This document shows, in pieces, positions 10,598 through 24,033 of a DNA stretch of 59,113 bases. The position numbers and the translations under genes were made by a program. Location of the stretch: the NCBI RefSeq assembly GCF_016919725.2, contig NZ_JAJERH010000018.1, forward strand, positions 1-59,113, in the 5' to 3' direction. Each line of letters starts with the position of its first letter. The stretch's first letter is position 1. The stretch is from Virgibacillus sp. AGTR (GTDB lineage Bacteria > Bacillota > Bacilli > Bacillales > Amphibacillaceae). The notes beneath the pieces are model-generated. The model ran no database searches and was not told the DNA's origin. It was given only the letters and a program-made list of their open reading frames with translations.

Positions 10598-11941
10598 TTG
10601 GAGAATATACAGGAAATATGGATAGCTACCTTAGAGAGAATTGAAGAAAAAATTAGTAAGCCGAGCTTTGATACATGGTTAAAGAACACAAAAGCAGAAA
10701 CCATCGAAAACAATACACTTATTGTTTCCGCACCAAATGAATTTGCTAGAGATTGGCTTGAAAATCAATACACAAAGCTTATTTCCGAGATTCTATCAGA
10801 AATAACTGGTTCAGATATTGTTGCTAAATTTATACTTCCGAATACAAGTACGTCGATTGATAACTTCGAACCTACACAGAAGCAAAAGCCAAAAGACGAT
10901 CCTAATGAAGCACCTAAATCCATGTTAAATGCAAAATATACCTTTGATACGTTTGTTATTGGTGCTGGAAACAGATTCGCTCATGCTGCATCCTTGGCTG
11001 TAGCTGAGGCACCAGCACAAGCATATAACCCGTTGTTTATATATGGAGGAGTAGGTCTAGGGAAAACACATTTAATGCATGCCATTGGACATTATGTACG
11101 TGATCATAATCCAAACGCAAAGGTCGTTTATCTATCTTCTGAGAAATTTACAAACGAATTTATTAACGCAATTATGGATAATAAAACAGTTAACTTTCGT
11201 AATAAATATCGTAATGTTGATGTTCTGCTAATTGATGATATTCAATTTATAGCAGGTAAGGAATCGACACAGGAAGAATTTTTCCATACATTTAATGCAT
11301 TACATGACGATAATAAACAAATAATTATTTCAAGTGATCGGCCACCAAAAGAGATTCCAACTTTAGAGGACAGGCTTCGCTCTCGCTTTGAATGGGGATT
11401 AATTACAGATATTACACCACCGGATTTAGAGACCAGAATTGCTATCTTAACAAAAAAAGCAAAAGCAGAAGGACTCGACATTCCAAATGAGGTTATGCTT
11501 TATATCGCTAATCAAATTGATACGAATATTCGCGAGCTAGAAGGTGCGCTTATTCGAATTGTTGCTTATTCATCCTTAGTTAATCAAGATATTGATGCAT
11601 CACTAGCTGCTGATGCTTTAAAAGATATTATTCCTAGTAATCAACCAAAGATAATAACTATCCAGAGCATTCAAGAAACGGTTGGAGCAAAATATAATGT
11701 ACGATTAGAAGATTTTATTGCCAAAAAACGGACAAAATCGATTGCTTTTCCACGCCAGATTGCTATGTATCTATCTCGAGAAATGACAGACGCATCCTTA
11801 CCAAAAATTGGTGAAGAGTTCGGTGGGCGAGATCATACTACAGTAATTCATGCTCATGAAAAAGTATCAAAGTTGATGGAAAAGGATACGCAATTAGCAA
11901 AAGAACTTGAAGAATTGAAAGAGCAATTAAAATCACTTTAA
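10598..11941 (+). CDS. dnaA: Chromosomal replication initiator DnaA
   Basis: This AAA+ initiator binds DnaA boxes and opens the origin. I choose the TTG at 10598, 12 bases after AAAGGAGTG (10580-10588). It gives 447 residues beginning MENIQEIW, matching the B. subtilis start and length (446). An upstream ATG would add 24 residues unlike the family. Domain I covers 1-80, a short linker ends near 110, Walker A is GGVGLGKT (150-157) and Walker B has D213/D214. The C-terminal DnaA-box-binding helix-turn-helix ends with [11 protein letters not shown] (409-419). It is flanked on both sides by DnaA boxes. Confidence 0.97.
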   Translation: MENIQEIWIATLERIEEKISKPSFDTWLKNTKAETIENNTLIVSAPNEFARDWLENQYTKLISEILSEITGSDIVAKFILPNTSTSIDNFEPTQKQKPKDDPNEAPKSMLNAKYTFDTFVIGAGNRFAHAASLAVAEAPAQAYNPLFIYGGVGLGKTHLMHAIGHYVRDHNPNAKVVYLSSEKFTNEFINAIMDNKTVNFRNKYRNVDVLLIDDIQFIAGKESTQEEFFHTFNALHDDNKQIIISSDRPPKEIPTLEDRLRSRFEWGLITDITPPDLETRIAILTKKAKAEGLDIPNEVMLYIANQIDTNIRELEGALIRIVAYSSLVNQDIDASLAADALKDIIPSNQPKIITIQSIQETVGAKYNVRLEDFIAKKRTKSIAFPRQIAMYLSREMTDASLPKIGEEFGGRDHTTVIHAHEKVSKLMEKDTQLAKELEELKEQLKSL

Positions 11942-11992
11942 ATTATAACTCTCACTTTCTCATTTTCAGCTAATTAAAGATCCTGTGAAAAC

Positions 11993-12131
11993 TGTGGAAA
12001 ACAGAGACAACCTTATAAACAAGTTGTCCACATGTGAATAACCTTAGCGCATTGACAAAAACAGATTTATCCACATAATCACAGCCCTTATTATTATTAT
12101 TACTATATTTTTATAAAATAATATAATTAAA
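11993..12131. other. oriC part 2: DnaA boxes, DnaA-trio and AT-rich unwinding element
   Basis: Boxes are TGTGGAAAA (11993-12001), TTGTCCACA (12024-12032), TGTGAATAA (12033-12041) and perfect TTATCCACA (12067-12075). After a short GC-richer spacer come five TTA and one CTA triplets (12088-12105), which read as 3'-AAT/GAT-5' on the other strand. A nearly pure A/T stretch runs to 12131. The order of box, GC spacer, trios and AT-rich tract matches the basal origin unwinding system described for B. subtilis. Confidence 0.9.
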
Positions 12132-12159
12132 AAGAACTTCCACTAGGAGGATTTATTTC

Positions 12160-13296
12160 ATGAAATTTATCATTCAGCGAGATCAATTAATAGCAAGTGT
12201 TCAAAATGTAATGAAGGCTATTTCATCTAGAACGGTTATTCCTATATTAACTGGAATAAAAATTGAAGCTAGACAAGACGGTATAACCTTAACAGGAAGT
12301 GATTCTGATATATCTATTGAGTCCTATATTCCTGCTGAAGAAAACGGTACGGTTAATGTTGAGTACATTGAAGAAGGAAGTATTGTACTACAAGCGAAGT
12401 ATTTCCCAGACATTGTTCGCAAACTTCCTGAAAAGACGATAGAAATACATGCAGATGAAAACTTAAAAGTAACCATTCGCTCAGGAAAAGCAGAATTTAA
12501 TTTAAATGGACAAGATGCTACAGAATATCCACAATTACCTAAATTACAGACAGATGATAGTTTTGAACTACCAATTGATTTACTAAAGAGCTTAATTAAA
12601 CAAACGGTATTTGCTGTATCCACAATGGAAACTCGACCAATCTTAACGGGTGTAAATGTAAAATTAGAAAATCAAACACTTACATTTACAGCGACAGATA
12701 GTCATCGACTAGCTTCTAGAACGATACCAGTAGCAGATACTACCAATGAATTTTCTAATGTTGTTGTTCCGGGAAAAAGTCTAAATGAATTAAACAAAAT
12801 CTTAGATGATACAGAGGATAAGGTTGAAATTAGTGTAACTAGTAATCAAATTTTATTCCGAACAAAACATTTGAATTTCTTATCCCGTTTATTAGACGGT
12901 AATTATCCAGAAACCTCTCGGTTGATTCCTGATCAAAGCAAAACGGTATTGCATGTTAAAACGAAAGAATTATTAAGTACAATTGATCGTGCTTCCCTAT
13001 TAGCTAAAGAAGAACGCAATAATGTAGTTCGTTTAACTACACAAGGTGATCAGCTAGTAGAAATTGCAAGTAATCATCCAGAAGTTGGAAATGTTACAGA
13101 AGAAGTTACGGTATCTTCAATAGAGGGAGAAGAGTTAAAGATTTCATTTAGTTCTAAATACATGATGGATGCATTGAAAGCCATTGAATTTGAGGATGTG
13201 AATATCGAATTCACTGGAGCGCTACGACCATTTATTATTCATCCAGCAAATGAAGACTCTATCCTGCAGTTAATTGTACCTGTGAGAACATACTAA
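12160..13296 (+). CDS. dnaN: DNA polymerase III beta sliding clamp
   Basis: This 378-residue protein has the same length as B. subtilis DnaN. It forms the dimeric ring that tethers polymerase and repair enzymes to DNA. Three clamp domains are recognisable, with the family block TVSSIEGEELKISFSSKY in the third and the hydrophobic client-binding pocket near the C-terminal IVPVRTY. AGGAGG stands 9 bases upstream of the ATG. The preceding gap is the unwinding half of oriC, and a terminator follows at 13374. Confidence 0.97.
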   Translation: MKFIIQRDQLIASVQNVMKAISSRTVIPILTGIKIEARQDGITLTGSDSDISIESYIPAEENGTVNVEYIEEGSIVLQAKYFPDIVRKLPEKTIEIHADENLKVTIRSGKAEFNLNGQDATEYPQLPKLQTDDSFELPIDLLKSLIKQTVFAVSTMETRPILTGVNVKLENQTLTFTATDSHRLASRTIPVADTTNEFSNVVVPGKSLNELNKILDDTEDKVEISVTSNQILFRTKHLNFLSRLLDGNYPETSRLIPDQSKTVLHVKTKELLSTIDRASLLAKEERNNVVRLTTQGDQLVEIASNHPEVGNVTEEVTVSSIEGEELKISFSSKYMMDALKAIEFEDVNIEFTGALRPFIIHPANEDSILQLIVPVRTY

Positions 13297-13373
13297 AAAT
13301 AGCTCATGCTTTCCGTTAATTTAATCAAAAAATTAACAATCACTTTGATATTTCAGCGTAAAATTTAATAAAA

Positions 13374-13404
13374 AGCTCTTATCGGACGAAGATAAGGGCT
13401 TTTT
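13374..13404 (+). terminator. Terminator after dnaN
   Basis: AGCTCTTATC (13374-13383) pairs with GATAAGGGCT (13391-13400, one G-U) around GGACGAA, followed by TTTTT. This separates dnaN from yaaA. Confidence 0.85.
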
Positions 13405-13558
13405 ACATCTGTATAAGTGATTTTTAGCCTAAATAAGCGATTATTTTAGGATATAAAGGGTCATACCTTTCCTTAATGGAAAATCTTTAGTAAAATAAGA
13501 ATAGAGGATAAATAGATACGTGTTTTACAAATATGACCTAAAAGAGTGATAATATAAT

Positions 13559-13774
13559 ATGCCTGAAAAAATAACTATACGAACGGAATATATCTCCTTA
13601 GGCCAATTCATCAAGCTTGCCAATGTTTTAGAATCTGGTGGTATGGTAAAAGCTTATTTACAAGATGTTGGCGTCTTAGTTAATGGTGAACGAGAACATA
13701 GGCGAGGGAGAAAGCTATATCCTGGTGATGTGGTGAAGATTGAGGAAATCGGGTCTTTTCTCGTTACAGATTGA
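13559..13774 (+). CDS. yaaA: S4-domain RNA-binding protein YaaA (RlbA)
   Basis: This 71-residue S4-like protein always lies between dnaN and recF in Bacilli. It is tied to ribosome assembly in B. subtilis. LGQFIKLANVLESGG and RRGRKLYPGDVV are the S4 RNA-binding signatures, and length equals the family norm. A weak AAGAGTG ribosome site precedes it. Confidence 0.93.
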   Translation: MPEKITIRTEYISLGQFIKLANVLESGGMVKAYLQDVGVLVNGEREHRRGRKLYPGDVVKIEEIGSFLVTD

Positions 13775-14049
13775 TAAAAAATGAATTAACATATAGAGTC
13801 TTAGAAAATGATTTTGACGGTTAAAATAAAACTTGCTTGTTTCTGACGCAGCTTTTTTCATTCTGCGTCTGCAATTCGTTCAGGTTCAAGCTATTTTTGC
13901 TGCTTTGCAATCTCATTACTAGGAAGAATTTAACAGGCATCAGCAAGCCGTCATTCATAAAAATCTGTTTTCGAAAAACGTTATTTCAATAGATTACCTA
14001 CGTTAAAAGGATGGAATCATAATTTTTTATGATTAGAAGAGGATTAACT
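13775..14049. other. yaaA-recF gap with one hairpin
   Basis: These 275 bases hold no supported gene. GACGCAG (13845-13851) pairs with CTGCGTC (13863-13869) across a T-rich loop, but no U tract follows. In B. subtilis the two genes are much closer, so this gap is unusually long. Confidence 0.4.
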
Positions 14050-15162
14050 ATGCATATTGAAAAGCTACAATTAAAAAATTACCGTAATTACCATAAATTG
14101 GATATATCATTTGATGATAAGATAAATGTAATTATCGGTGAAAATGCGCAGGGGAAAACGAATTTAATGGAGGCTATCTACCTGCTTGCCTTTACAAAGT
14201 CCCATCGAACTCCTAGAGAAAAGGAATTGATCAAATGGGATGAAGAATATGCTAAAATAGAAGGTAGAATTACTAAAAGAAAACAATCTTTTCCGCTAGA
14301 AATCGTAATCTCCTCAAAAGGGAAAAAGGCGAAGTTAAATCGATTGGAACAAAAGCGGTTAAGTGATTATATAGGAGCGCTAAATGTTGTTATGTTTGCT
14401 CCAGAGGATTTAACACTTGTAAAAGGAGCACCACAAATTCGCAGACGTTTCATTGATATGGAACTTGGCCAAATACAGCCTCGTTACATCTATCATTTAG
14501 GACAGTACCAAAAAATCCTTAAACAACGTAATTCTGTTCTAAAACAATTGCAACGCAGATCGGATCAAGATACTACGATGTTGCAGGTTTTAACAGAGCA
14601 GCTCGCAGAACATGCCGCAACTCTATTGGAAAGGCGGTTTGTTTTTTTGGATTTATTAAGAAAATGGGCTAGTCCGATACATTATGGTATTAGTCGTCAA
14701 CTTGAAAGTCTGGAAATAAAGTATTCTCCGACAATAGAAGTATCAGAAGAAGCAAATAAGGAGAAAATAGAAGATATATACTGTGAAAAATTCAAAAGCA
14801 TTCAAGAAAAAGAGATCGAGAGAGGGACAACATTAATTGGCCCGCATCGTGACGATCTGCTGTTTTATGTTAATCATAGAGACGTACAAACCTATGGATC
14901 ACAAGGACAGCAGCGAACAGCAGCTTTATCTGTAAAACTAGCAGAGATTGAATTAATTTATAGTGAGGTAGGAGAATACCCCATTTTATTGTTGGATGAT
15001 GTGTTAAGCGAACTAGATGATTTCCGACAATCTCATCTTTTAAACACCATTCATGGTAAAGTTCAGACCTTCGTATCCACCACAAGTGTTGATGGCATTA
15101 ATCATGAAACATTAGAAAAAGCGGAAATCTTTCGTGTGCAGGAAGGAAAAGTAGAAGCATAA
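14050..15162 (+). CDS. recF: DNA replication and repair protein RecF
   Basis: This SMC-like ATPase loads RecA on gapped DNA. I choose the ATG at 14050, 7 bases after AGAGGA. It gives 370 residues starting [14 protein letters not shown], the same length as B. subtilis RecF. The ATG at 14029 lacks a ribosome site. Walker A is GENAQGKTN (about 30-38), the signature motif is near [11 protein letters not shown], and Walker B is [11 protein letters not shown]. The next gene starts 15 bases on. Confidence 0.96.
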   Translation: MHIEKLQLKNYRNYHKLDISFDDKINVIIGENAQGKTNLMEAIYLLAFTKSHRTPREKELIKWDEEYAKIEGRITKRKQSFPLEIVISSKGKKAKLNRLEQKRLSDYIGALNVVMFAPEDLTLVKGAPQIRRRFIDMELGQIQPRYIYHLGQYQKILKQRNSVLKQLQRRSDQDTTMLQVLTEQLAEHAATLLERRFVFLDLLRKWASPIHYGISRQLESLEIKYSPTIEVSEEANKEKIEDIYCEKFKSIQEKEIERGTTLIGPHRDDLLFYVNHRDVQTYGSQGQQRTAALSVKLAEIELIYSEVGEYPILLLDDVLSELDDFRQSHLLNTIHGKVQTFVSTTSVDGINHETLEKAEIFRVQEGKVEA

Positions 15163-15177
15163 TGTGGGGGGATACAG

Positions 15178-17419
<2,242 letters not shown>

Positions 17420-17451
17420 ATAAAGCCACGTTCCACGTTGTTATATAAAAT

Positions 17452-17476
17452 ATAAAGCCAGCTTCTCAGGCTTTAT
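17452..17476 (+). other. Hairpin between gyrB and gyrA
   Basis: ATAAAGCC (17452-17459) pairs with GGCTTTAT (17469-17476). What follows (AGGTTTTGG) is only weakly U-rich, so it may attenuate rather than terminate transcription into gyrA. Confidence 0.45.
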
Positions 17477-17514
17477 AGGTTTTGGTTGTACTAGTGAATG
17501 GAGGTAGTATTACA

Positions 17515-20013
17515 ATGGCGGATCAGCAACGTCCAAATGTACAGGAGATAAATCTTAGTCAGGAAATGCGTACATCATTCCTTGATTATGCAATGAGTGT
17601 TATTGTCTCACGTGCTCTTCCAGATGTTCGTGACGGATTAAAGCCTGTTCATCGTAGAATATTATATGCAATGAATGATTTAGGTATGCATGCAGATAAA
17701 GCTTATAAAAAATCTGCTCGTATCGTTGGTGAAGTAATTGGTAAATATCATCCACATGGTGATTCAGCTGTTTATGAAGCTATGGTAAGGATGGCGCAGG
17801 ATTTTAGTTATCGAAATATGCTGGTAGATGGGCATGGTAATTTTGGTTCTGTAGATGGAGATTCAGCGGCAGCAATGCGTTATACGGAAGCAAGAATGTC
17901 AAAAATATCCATGGAATTATTGCGTGATATCAATAAAGATACAATCGATTATACGGATAACTATGATGGCTCAGAAAGGGAACCAGTTGTTTTCCCTTCT
18001 AGATTTCCTAACTTACTTGTTAATGGAGCATCAGGGATAGCTGTAGGGATGGCAACAAATATTCCACCACATAATCTTGGTGAAACAATAGATGCCGTAC
18101 TTGCGCTAAGTAAAGATCCAGAAATTACAATTGATGAACTGATGGAGGATTATATTCATGGTCCTGATTTCCCTACAGCTGGGCAAATTCTTGGTAGGAG
18201 TGGAATTCGCAAAGCATATGAAACAGGGAAAGGCTCTGTTACTATTCGAGCAAAAGTCAATATTGAAGAGAAGCCAAACGGAAAGTCTACGATTATTGCA
18301 ACTGAATTACCATATCAGGTAAATAAAGCAAAGCTGATAGAGAAGATTGCTGAGCTTGTACGAGATAAACGAATTGACGGAATTACTGATTTACGAGATG
18401 AATCAGATCGTGATGGGCTACGTGTCGTTATTGAACTCCGTCGGGATGTAAATGCGAATGTTGTTCTTAATAATTTATATAAACATACTGCGTTGCAAAC
18501 TACCTTTGGGATAAATACGTTGGCATTAGTAGACGGACAACCTAAAGTACTTTCAATCAAACAATGTCTTATTCATTATTTAGAGCATCAAAAAGTAATT
18601 ATTAAACGGCGTACAGCATTTGAATTGCGAAAAGCTGAGGCACGTGCACATATTTTAGAGGGGTTGCGAATTGCGCTTGATAATTTGGATGAGGTTATTG
18701 CGCTTATTCGTAGTTCAAAGACAACAGATATTGCACGTACTGGACTAATTGAACGTTTTGATCTATCTGAGAAACAAGCACAAGCAATTTTAGATATGCG
18801 TTTACAACGTTTAACAGGTCTTGAACGTGAAAAAATTGAAAATGAGTATAAAGAACTTCAAAAACTAATTGAAGAGTTAAAAGCGATTTTAGCGGATGAA
18901 GAAAAGGTATTAGAGATTATTCGTGAAGAGCTAACAGAAATTAAGGAACGCTTTAATGATGATCGTCGAACTGAAATTGTTGTTGGTGGTAGTGATTTCT
19001 TTGAGGACGAAGATCTAATCCCAGAAGAAAACATTGTTATTACATTAACACATCAGGGATATATCAAACGATTACCTTCTTCTACCTATCGTACTCAGAA
19101 GCGTGGCGGTCGTGGTATCCAAGGAATGGGAACGAATGAGGATGATTTTGTTGAACATCTTGTCTCTACTTCTACCCATGACACTATATTATTCTTCACA
19201 AATAAAGGTAAAGTGTACAAGGCAAAAGGATATGAAGTGCCAGAGTTCAGTAGAACTGCAAAAGGAATTCCCATTATTAATCTGTTGCAAATTGAGAAAG
19301 GCGAATGGGTGAATGCGGTTATCTCTGTAAAAGACTATCGTGAAGATCAATTTTTATTTTTTACAACGAAGCACGGTATTTCTAAACGTACGTCACTTGC
19401 CCAATTTGCAAATATTCGTAAAGGTGGACTTATTGCAGTAGGACTTCGAGAAGAAGATGAGCTGATCTCAGTGCGGCTAACTGATGGTACAAAGGATATG
19501 ATGATTGCAACGAAAAATGGCTATTTAATTCGTTTTCCAGAGGACCAAATACGATCTATGGGAAGGACTGCAGCTGGCGTAAAGGGTATATCATTACGTG
19601 AAGATGATGAGGTTGTTTCCATGGAAATCTTACAGGAAGATGCTAAGATTCTCCACGTAACAAGTAAGGGTTATGGTAAACAAACACCAGAGTCAGAGTA
19701 TCGAATAACAAATCGTGGTGGTAAAGGAATATACACTTGTAATTTAACAGAAAAAACAGGACATGTAGCAGCGGTGAAAGCTGTTTCAGGTAAAGAAGAT
19801 CTTATGCTAATTACTGTTGCAGGTGTACTCATTCGTATTCCAGTCGAAGATATATCAGAGACTGGACGTAATACGATGGGAGTTCGTTTGATCCGTTTAC
19901 AGGATGATGAGGAAGTAGCTACTGTAACAAGGATTGATCAGGATGAGGAAGAAGAACAAGTGGATCAGAAAGATCAAGCAGCACAAGATACAACAGAAGA
20001 TGTGGAAGAATAA
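17515..20013 (+). CDS. gyrA: DNA gyrase subunit A
   Basis: This is the breakage-reunion subunit of gyrase. The ATG at 17515, after GGAGG, gives 832 residues starting [10 protein letters not shown]; a TTG 33 bases upstream is not needed. The quinolone region reads [10 protein letters not shown] with S84 and E88, the sensitive-type residues. The catalytic tyrosine is Y123 in MRYTEARMS. The C-terminal beta-pinwheel includes the GyrA box QKRGGRGI. The last 25 residues are very acidic. A strong terminator follows. Confidence 0.97.
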   Translation: MADQQRPNVQEINLSQEMRTSFLDYAMSVIVSRALPDVRDGLKPVHRRILYAMNDLGMHADKAYKKSARIVGEVIGKYHPHGDSAVYEAMVRMAQDFSYRNMLVDGHGNFGSVDGDSAAAMRYTEARMSKISMELLRDINKDTIDYTDNYDGSEREPVVFPSRFPNLLVNGASGIAVGMATNIPPHNLGETIDAVLALSKDPEITIDELMEDYIHGPDFPTAGQILGRSGIRKAYETGKGSVTIRAKVNIEEKPNGKSTIIATELPYQVNKAKLIEKIAELVRDKRIDGITDLRDESDRDGLRVVIELRRDVNANVVLNNLYKHTALQTTFGINTLALVDGQPKVLSIKQCLIHYLEHQKVIIKRRTAFELRKAEARAHILEGLRIALDNLDEVIALIRSSKTTDIARTGLIERFDLSEKQAQAILDMRLQRLTGLEREKIENEYKELQKLIEELKAILADEEKVLEIIREELTEIKERFNDDRRTEIVVGGSDFFEDEDLIPEENIVITLTHQGYIKRLPSSTYRTQKRGGRGIQGMGTNEDDFVEHLVSTSTHDTILFFTNKGKVYKAKGYEVPEFSRTAKGIPIINLLQIEKGEWVNAVISVKDYREDQFLFFTTKHGISKRTSLAQFANIRKGGLIAVGLREEDELISVRLTDGTKDMMIATKNGYLIRFPEDQIRSMGRTAAGVKGISLREDDEVVSMEILQEDAKILHVTSKGYGKQTPESEYRITNRGGKGIYTCNLTEKTGHVAAVKAVSGKEDLMLITVAGVLIRIPVEDISETGRNTMGVRLIRLQDDEEVATVTRIDQDEEEEQVDQKDQAAQDTTEDVEE

Positions 20014-20016
20014 TTG

Positions 20017-20048
20017 AAAAGATGGCTGACGTTCGGCCATCTTTTTTT
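20017..20048 (+). terminator. Terminator after gyrA
   Basis: AAAAGATGGC (20017-20026) pairs with GCCATCTTTT (20036-20045), with T residues running to 20048. It ends the recF-remB-gyrB-gyrA transcript. Confidence 0.92.
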
Positions 20049-20120
20049 CAACTAGATGAAACACAATGAGATACTATCCTATTTTATATATCTTATTTAT
20101 CTAGTGGGGAGGAAAGTAAT

Positions 20121-21242
20121 ATGCAAGTAAGTCCATTACATCTAATACCAGGCTGTGTTTTAATGAAGGACGTAGAAGGAAAAACGAGTCGTCCGATAAT
20201 CCCTAAGCAGACTGTGCTTACAGAGCAGCATATTGTTGTATTACAAAAATTCCTAGTGAAAACCGTTCATGTCTCTCCAAAGTTGGCAGATGGTAGTGAA
20301 TATCAGCCGAAAGAGGAAGAAATGCAGCAAAGAAAGAGTGATTTGTTAGAAACTAACCTTCGTGAGGAAACATCATCTTTACCATTTGCAGCACATTATC
20401 AGCTAGCTGTTAAGCAATACAAAGCGCTCTTTGTATCTTGGCAAAACGGCTCAGCTATTGATATTACTCAAGTACGTAAGTTGATTATTCCTTTGTTAGG
20501 GCGAATGAAAGACATCAGCCAGGCAATCTATACTATACATCACTATGCAACTAGGGAGGACTATTTCTTTCATCATAATGTGGCGGTGGCTATTTTATCG
20601 GCTTATCTCGGATACAAAACCGGATACGCAAAAGGAGAATGGTTACAAGTTGGTCTAGCAGGATTTTTAAGTGATTGTGGAATGGCAAGAATTGATCCTG
20701 CCATCGTGAAGAAACATCATTTTTTAACAACTGAAGATTTATTAGAAGTAAAAAAGCATCCTACTTATTCCTATCGATTAACCGAGAAATTACCAACGAT
20801 TAAACAAGCTGTTAAACAAGCAGTCTTACAACATCACGAGCGAATGGATGGCAGTGGTTATCCACTTGGATTATCCAAAGGGAAAATTCATCGTTATGCT
20901 CGGATTGTCGCTGTTTGTGATATGTACCATGCTATGATTTGTGATCGGTTATATAAGGAAAAGCAATCCCCTTTTAAGGTAATGGAGAAACTGCGGCAGG
21001 AGCAATTTTCTAAGTTAGATCCAGATGTAGTTCATACTTTTGTGCAGGGTATTACCAATTTCCCCGTAGGGACAAAGGTAAAGCTATCCAATGCAATGAT
21101 AGGGGAGATTGTCTTCACTGATGCCAATAAGCCAACTCGACCAATGATAAGGCTACAAGATAATGACGACATCATGGCATTACAAAATCATCCTACTGTT
21201 TATATTGAAGAGATTTTAGAGAGTTCGTCTAGCATCGACTGA
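20121..21242 (+). CDS. HD-GYP-like protein with altered HD dyad
   Basis: This 373-residue cytoplasmic protein has an HD-GYP-type C-terminal half (about 145-330), the fold that hydrolyses cyclic-di-GMP. The GYP part is intact: HHERMDGSGYP (238-248), preceded by H213 in KKHPTYSY. The first metal-ligand region is H151/H152. The expected LLHDIGK block reads FLSDCGMAR instead, so the HD histidine is S184 and the following lysine is a methionine. Hydrolase activity is therefore doubtful, and a sensing or binding role is possible. Genes of this type recur beside yaaC/guaB in Oceanobacillus-like genomes. A terminator overlaps its stop codon. Confidence 0.8.
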   Translation: MQVSPLHLIPGCVLMKDVEGKTSRPIIPKQTVLTEQHIVVLQKFLVKTVHVSPKLADGSEYQPKEEEMQQRKSDLLETNLREETSSLPFAAHYQLAVKQYKALFVSWQNGSAIDITQVRKLIIPLLGRMKDISQAIYTIHHYATREDYFFHHNVAVAILSAYLGYKTGYAKGEWLQVGLAGFLSDCGMARIDPAIVKKHHFLTTEDLLEVKKHPTYSYRLTEKLPTIKQAVKQAVLQHHERMDGSGYPLGLSKGKIHRYARIVAVCDMYHAMICDRLYKEKQSPFKVMEKLRQEQFSKLDPDVVHTFVQGITNFPVGTKVKLSNAMIGEIVFTDANKPTRPMIRLQDNDDIMALQNHPTVYIEEILESSSSID

Positions 21243-21260
21243 CTCTCTTACAATTTTTTT
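21218..21260. terminator. Terminator shared by the HD-GYP gene and yaaC
   Basis: AGAGAGT (21218-21224) pairs with ACTCTCT (21242-21248) and a run of T follows (21254-21260). The stem overlaps the 3' ends of both convergent genes. Confidence 0.65.
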
Positions 21261-22198
21261 CGTTGATCGTATAAATTTTCCCCTAATAGAAGTGGCATTT
21301 TAGTTGACGTTAATTCTAAGAAGTACAAAATGAATGGATAATCGATGTCGGGTTTTGCGACGAATAAATCTCCCCACCACTCTGTTTCATAACGACAAAG
21401 CATGCTTAGATTATATAAAATCAAATAATGTACCATCACTTCGTGAATGGACAGATAATCTTCACGTTTTAAAGGGAAAAATAATTGTTCTGTAGAACTG
21501 TGGACGAAAAATGGGCCAGTTACTTTTTTAACTGGATCAGTAACCTCCATTCGAATCATACGATCATCGTAATCATAATATTTTATATTTGGTAGGTATG
21601 GTTGAATTCGGCGAATAAAGGCTGTATCTGTTAAATGATAGGAATCCAGTAAATGAGCTGGAAACTCTAATAGTTTGGAATATTGTTTTCCGACAGGTAC
21701 CATCTTATGTTCCCCTTGAAATTGAAAGAGTTGATTCATTTCTGGTATTACTGCTAATAAATGTTTCATACTTCTTTTTTCAAATGGAATCGTTTGCTCG
21801 TATAAATGCTCAGAAAAGTAAGGGAATAAGCCATTATGTTGTACTTTTACCTCATCATTCATAAATGTATAATCCTTTTTCTTTCTTTTCCTAGCTGTTA
21901 CACCATGAGCTAATAAGTTGGTCGACTCAGGATAATTTGGGCGTTTGGTTAATAAGCAGGCTTTAATGAAGTGCACCATCCCATAAAAATAAAGAATCGG
22001 CTGCATAAAAGGATCAGACTTCCTTCCTTGCTGATAAAATCGGTTCCCATGGTTTAAATAATAGATAAAGGCATTACAATTCTCATAGCTCTTCGCTTCC
22101 GGATCTGGAAGTTTTAACTGTGTATAACAATGGCATAAATAGCTTTGTGCAGTTTGTTGGGATTGTAAGTAATTAACAAAGGAGATAATCGGATTCAT
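21248..22198 (-). CDS. yaaC: YaaC family protein
   Basis: This 316-residue cytoplasmic protein of unknown function sits convergent to its left neighbour and divergent from guaB, as B. subtilis yaaC does. Length equals the family (about 315). There are no membrane segments or recognisable catalytic motifs. Several conserved-looking aromatic blocks are seen (PILYFYGMVHFIKACLL, LYNLSMLCRYETEWWGDL). The function is not known, and identity rests on position and overall sequence. Confidence 0.85.
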   Translation of the reverse strand: MNPIISFVNYLQSQQTAQSYLCHCYTQLKLPDPEAKSYENCNAFIYYLNHGNRFYQQGRKSDPFMQPILYFYGMVHFIKACLLTKRPNYPESTNLLAHGVTARKRKKKDYTFMNDEVKVQHNGLFPYFSEHLYEQTIPFEKRSMKHLLAVIPEMNQLFQFQGEHKMVPVGKQYSKLLEFPAHLLDSYHLTDTAFIRRIQPYLPNIKYYDYDDRMIRMEVTDPVKKVTGPFFVHSSTEQLFFPLKREDYLSIHEVMVHYLILYNLSMLCRYETEWWGDLFVAKPDIDYPFILYFLELTSTKMPLLLGENLYDQRKKL

Positions 22199-22265
22199 AG
22201 ATGATACCTCTTAACTATTAAAAAATTTTGAATCTATTTATTTTTTTATTTCCAACAATCTCTTG

Positions 22266-22294
22266 TTGAAAAAGCTAATATGTTGGCGTATTGT
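22266..22294 (+). promoter_or_regulatory. guaB promoter
   Basis: TTGAAA (22266-22271), a 17-base spacer and TATTGT (22289-22294) form a SigA-type promoter about 105 bases before guaB. Confidence 0.6.
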
Positions 22295-22318
22295 AAATAA
22301 AAATAGAAGTACTACTAG

Positions 22319-22345
22319 TGTATGCAAGTTCGGTTCTTGCATACA
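22319..22345 (+). other. Perfect hairpin in the guaB leader RNA
   Basis: TGTATGCAAG (22319-22328) and CTTGCATACA (22336-22345) form a 10-bp stem with loop TTCGGTT, 54 bases before the guaB start and downstream of the predicted promoter. There is no U tract. It probably stabilises the 5' end of the mRNA or is a protein-binding site. Confidence 0.6.
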
Positions 22346-22372
22346 TAAGGGTGTAGTGAAAAGCCTAGATAG

Positions 22373-23869
<1,497 letters not shown>

Positions 23870-23907
23870 TCTTACGACAAACTTTGTACTAGTCGATGAA
23901 AAAATTG

Positions 23908-23938
23908 TAGATGGGGATATTTCCCTGTCTATTTTTTT
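23908..23938 (+). terminator. Terminator after guaB
   Basis: TAGATGGGGA (23908-23917) pairs with TCCCTGTCTA (23922-23931, two G-U pairs), followed by seven T residues. Confidence 0.85.
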
Positions 23939-24033
23939 GTCTATTTCTATGGTAAAATAACTAAGTGCATCCTTAAATTGAAAAAGTGTGCAACAAACAT
24001 AGAGGTTAAACTACAGGTTGGAGGTACAGAAAG

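Noticed and set aside
17482-17514. TTG start 33 bases before the gyrA ATG
   Set aside because: It would translate through the GGAGG that serves the ATG at 17515, and the added residues are not GyrA-like.
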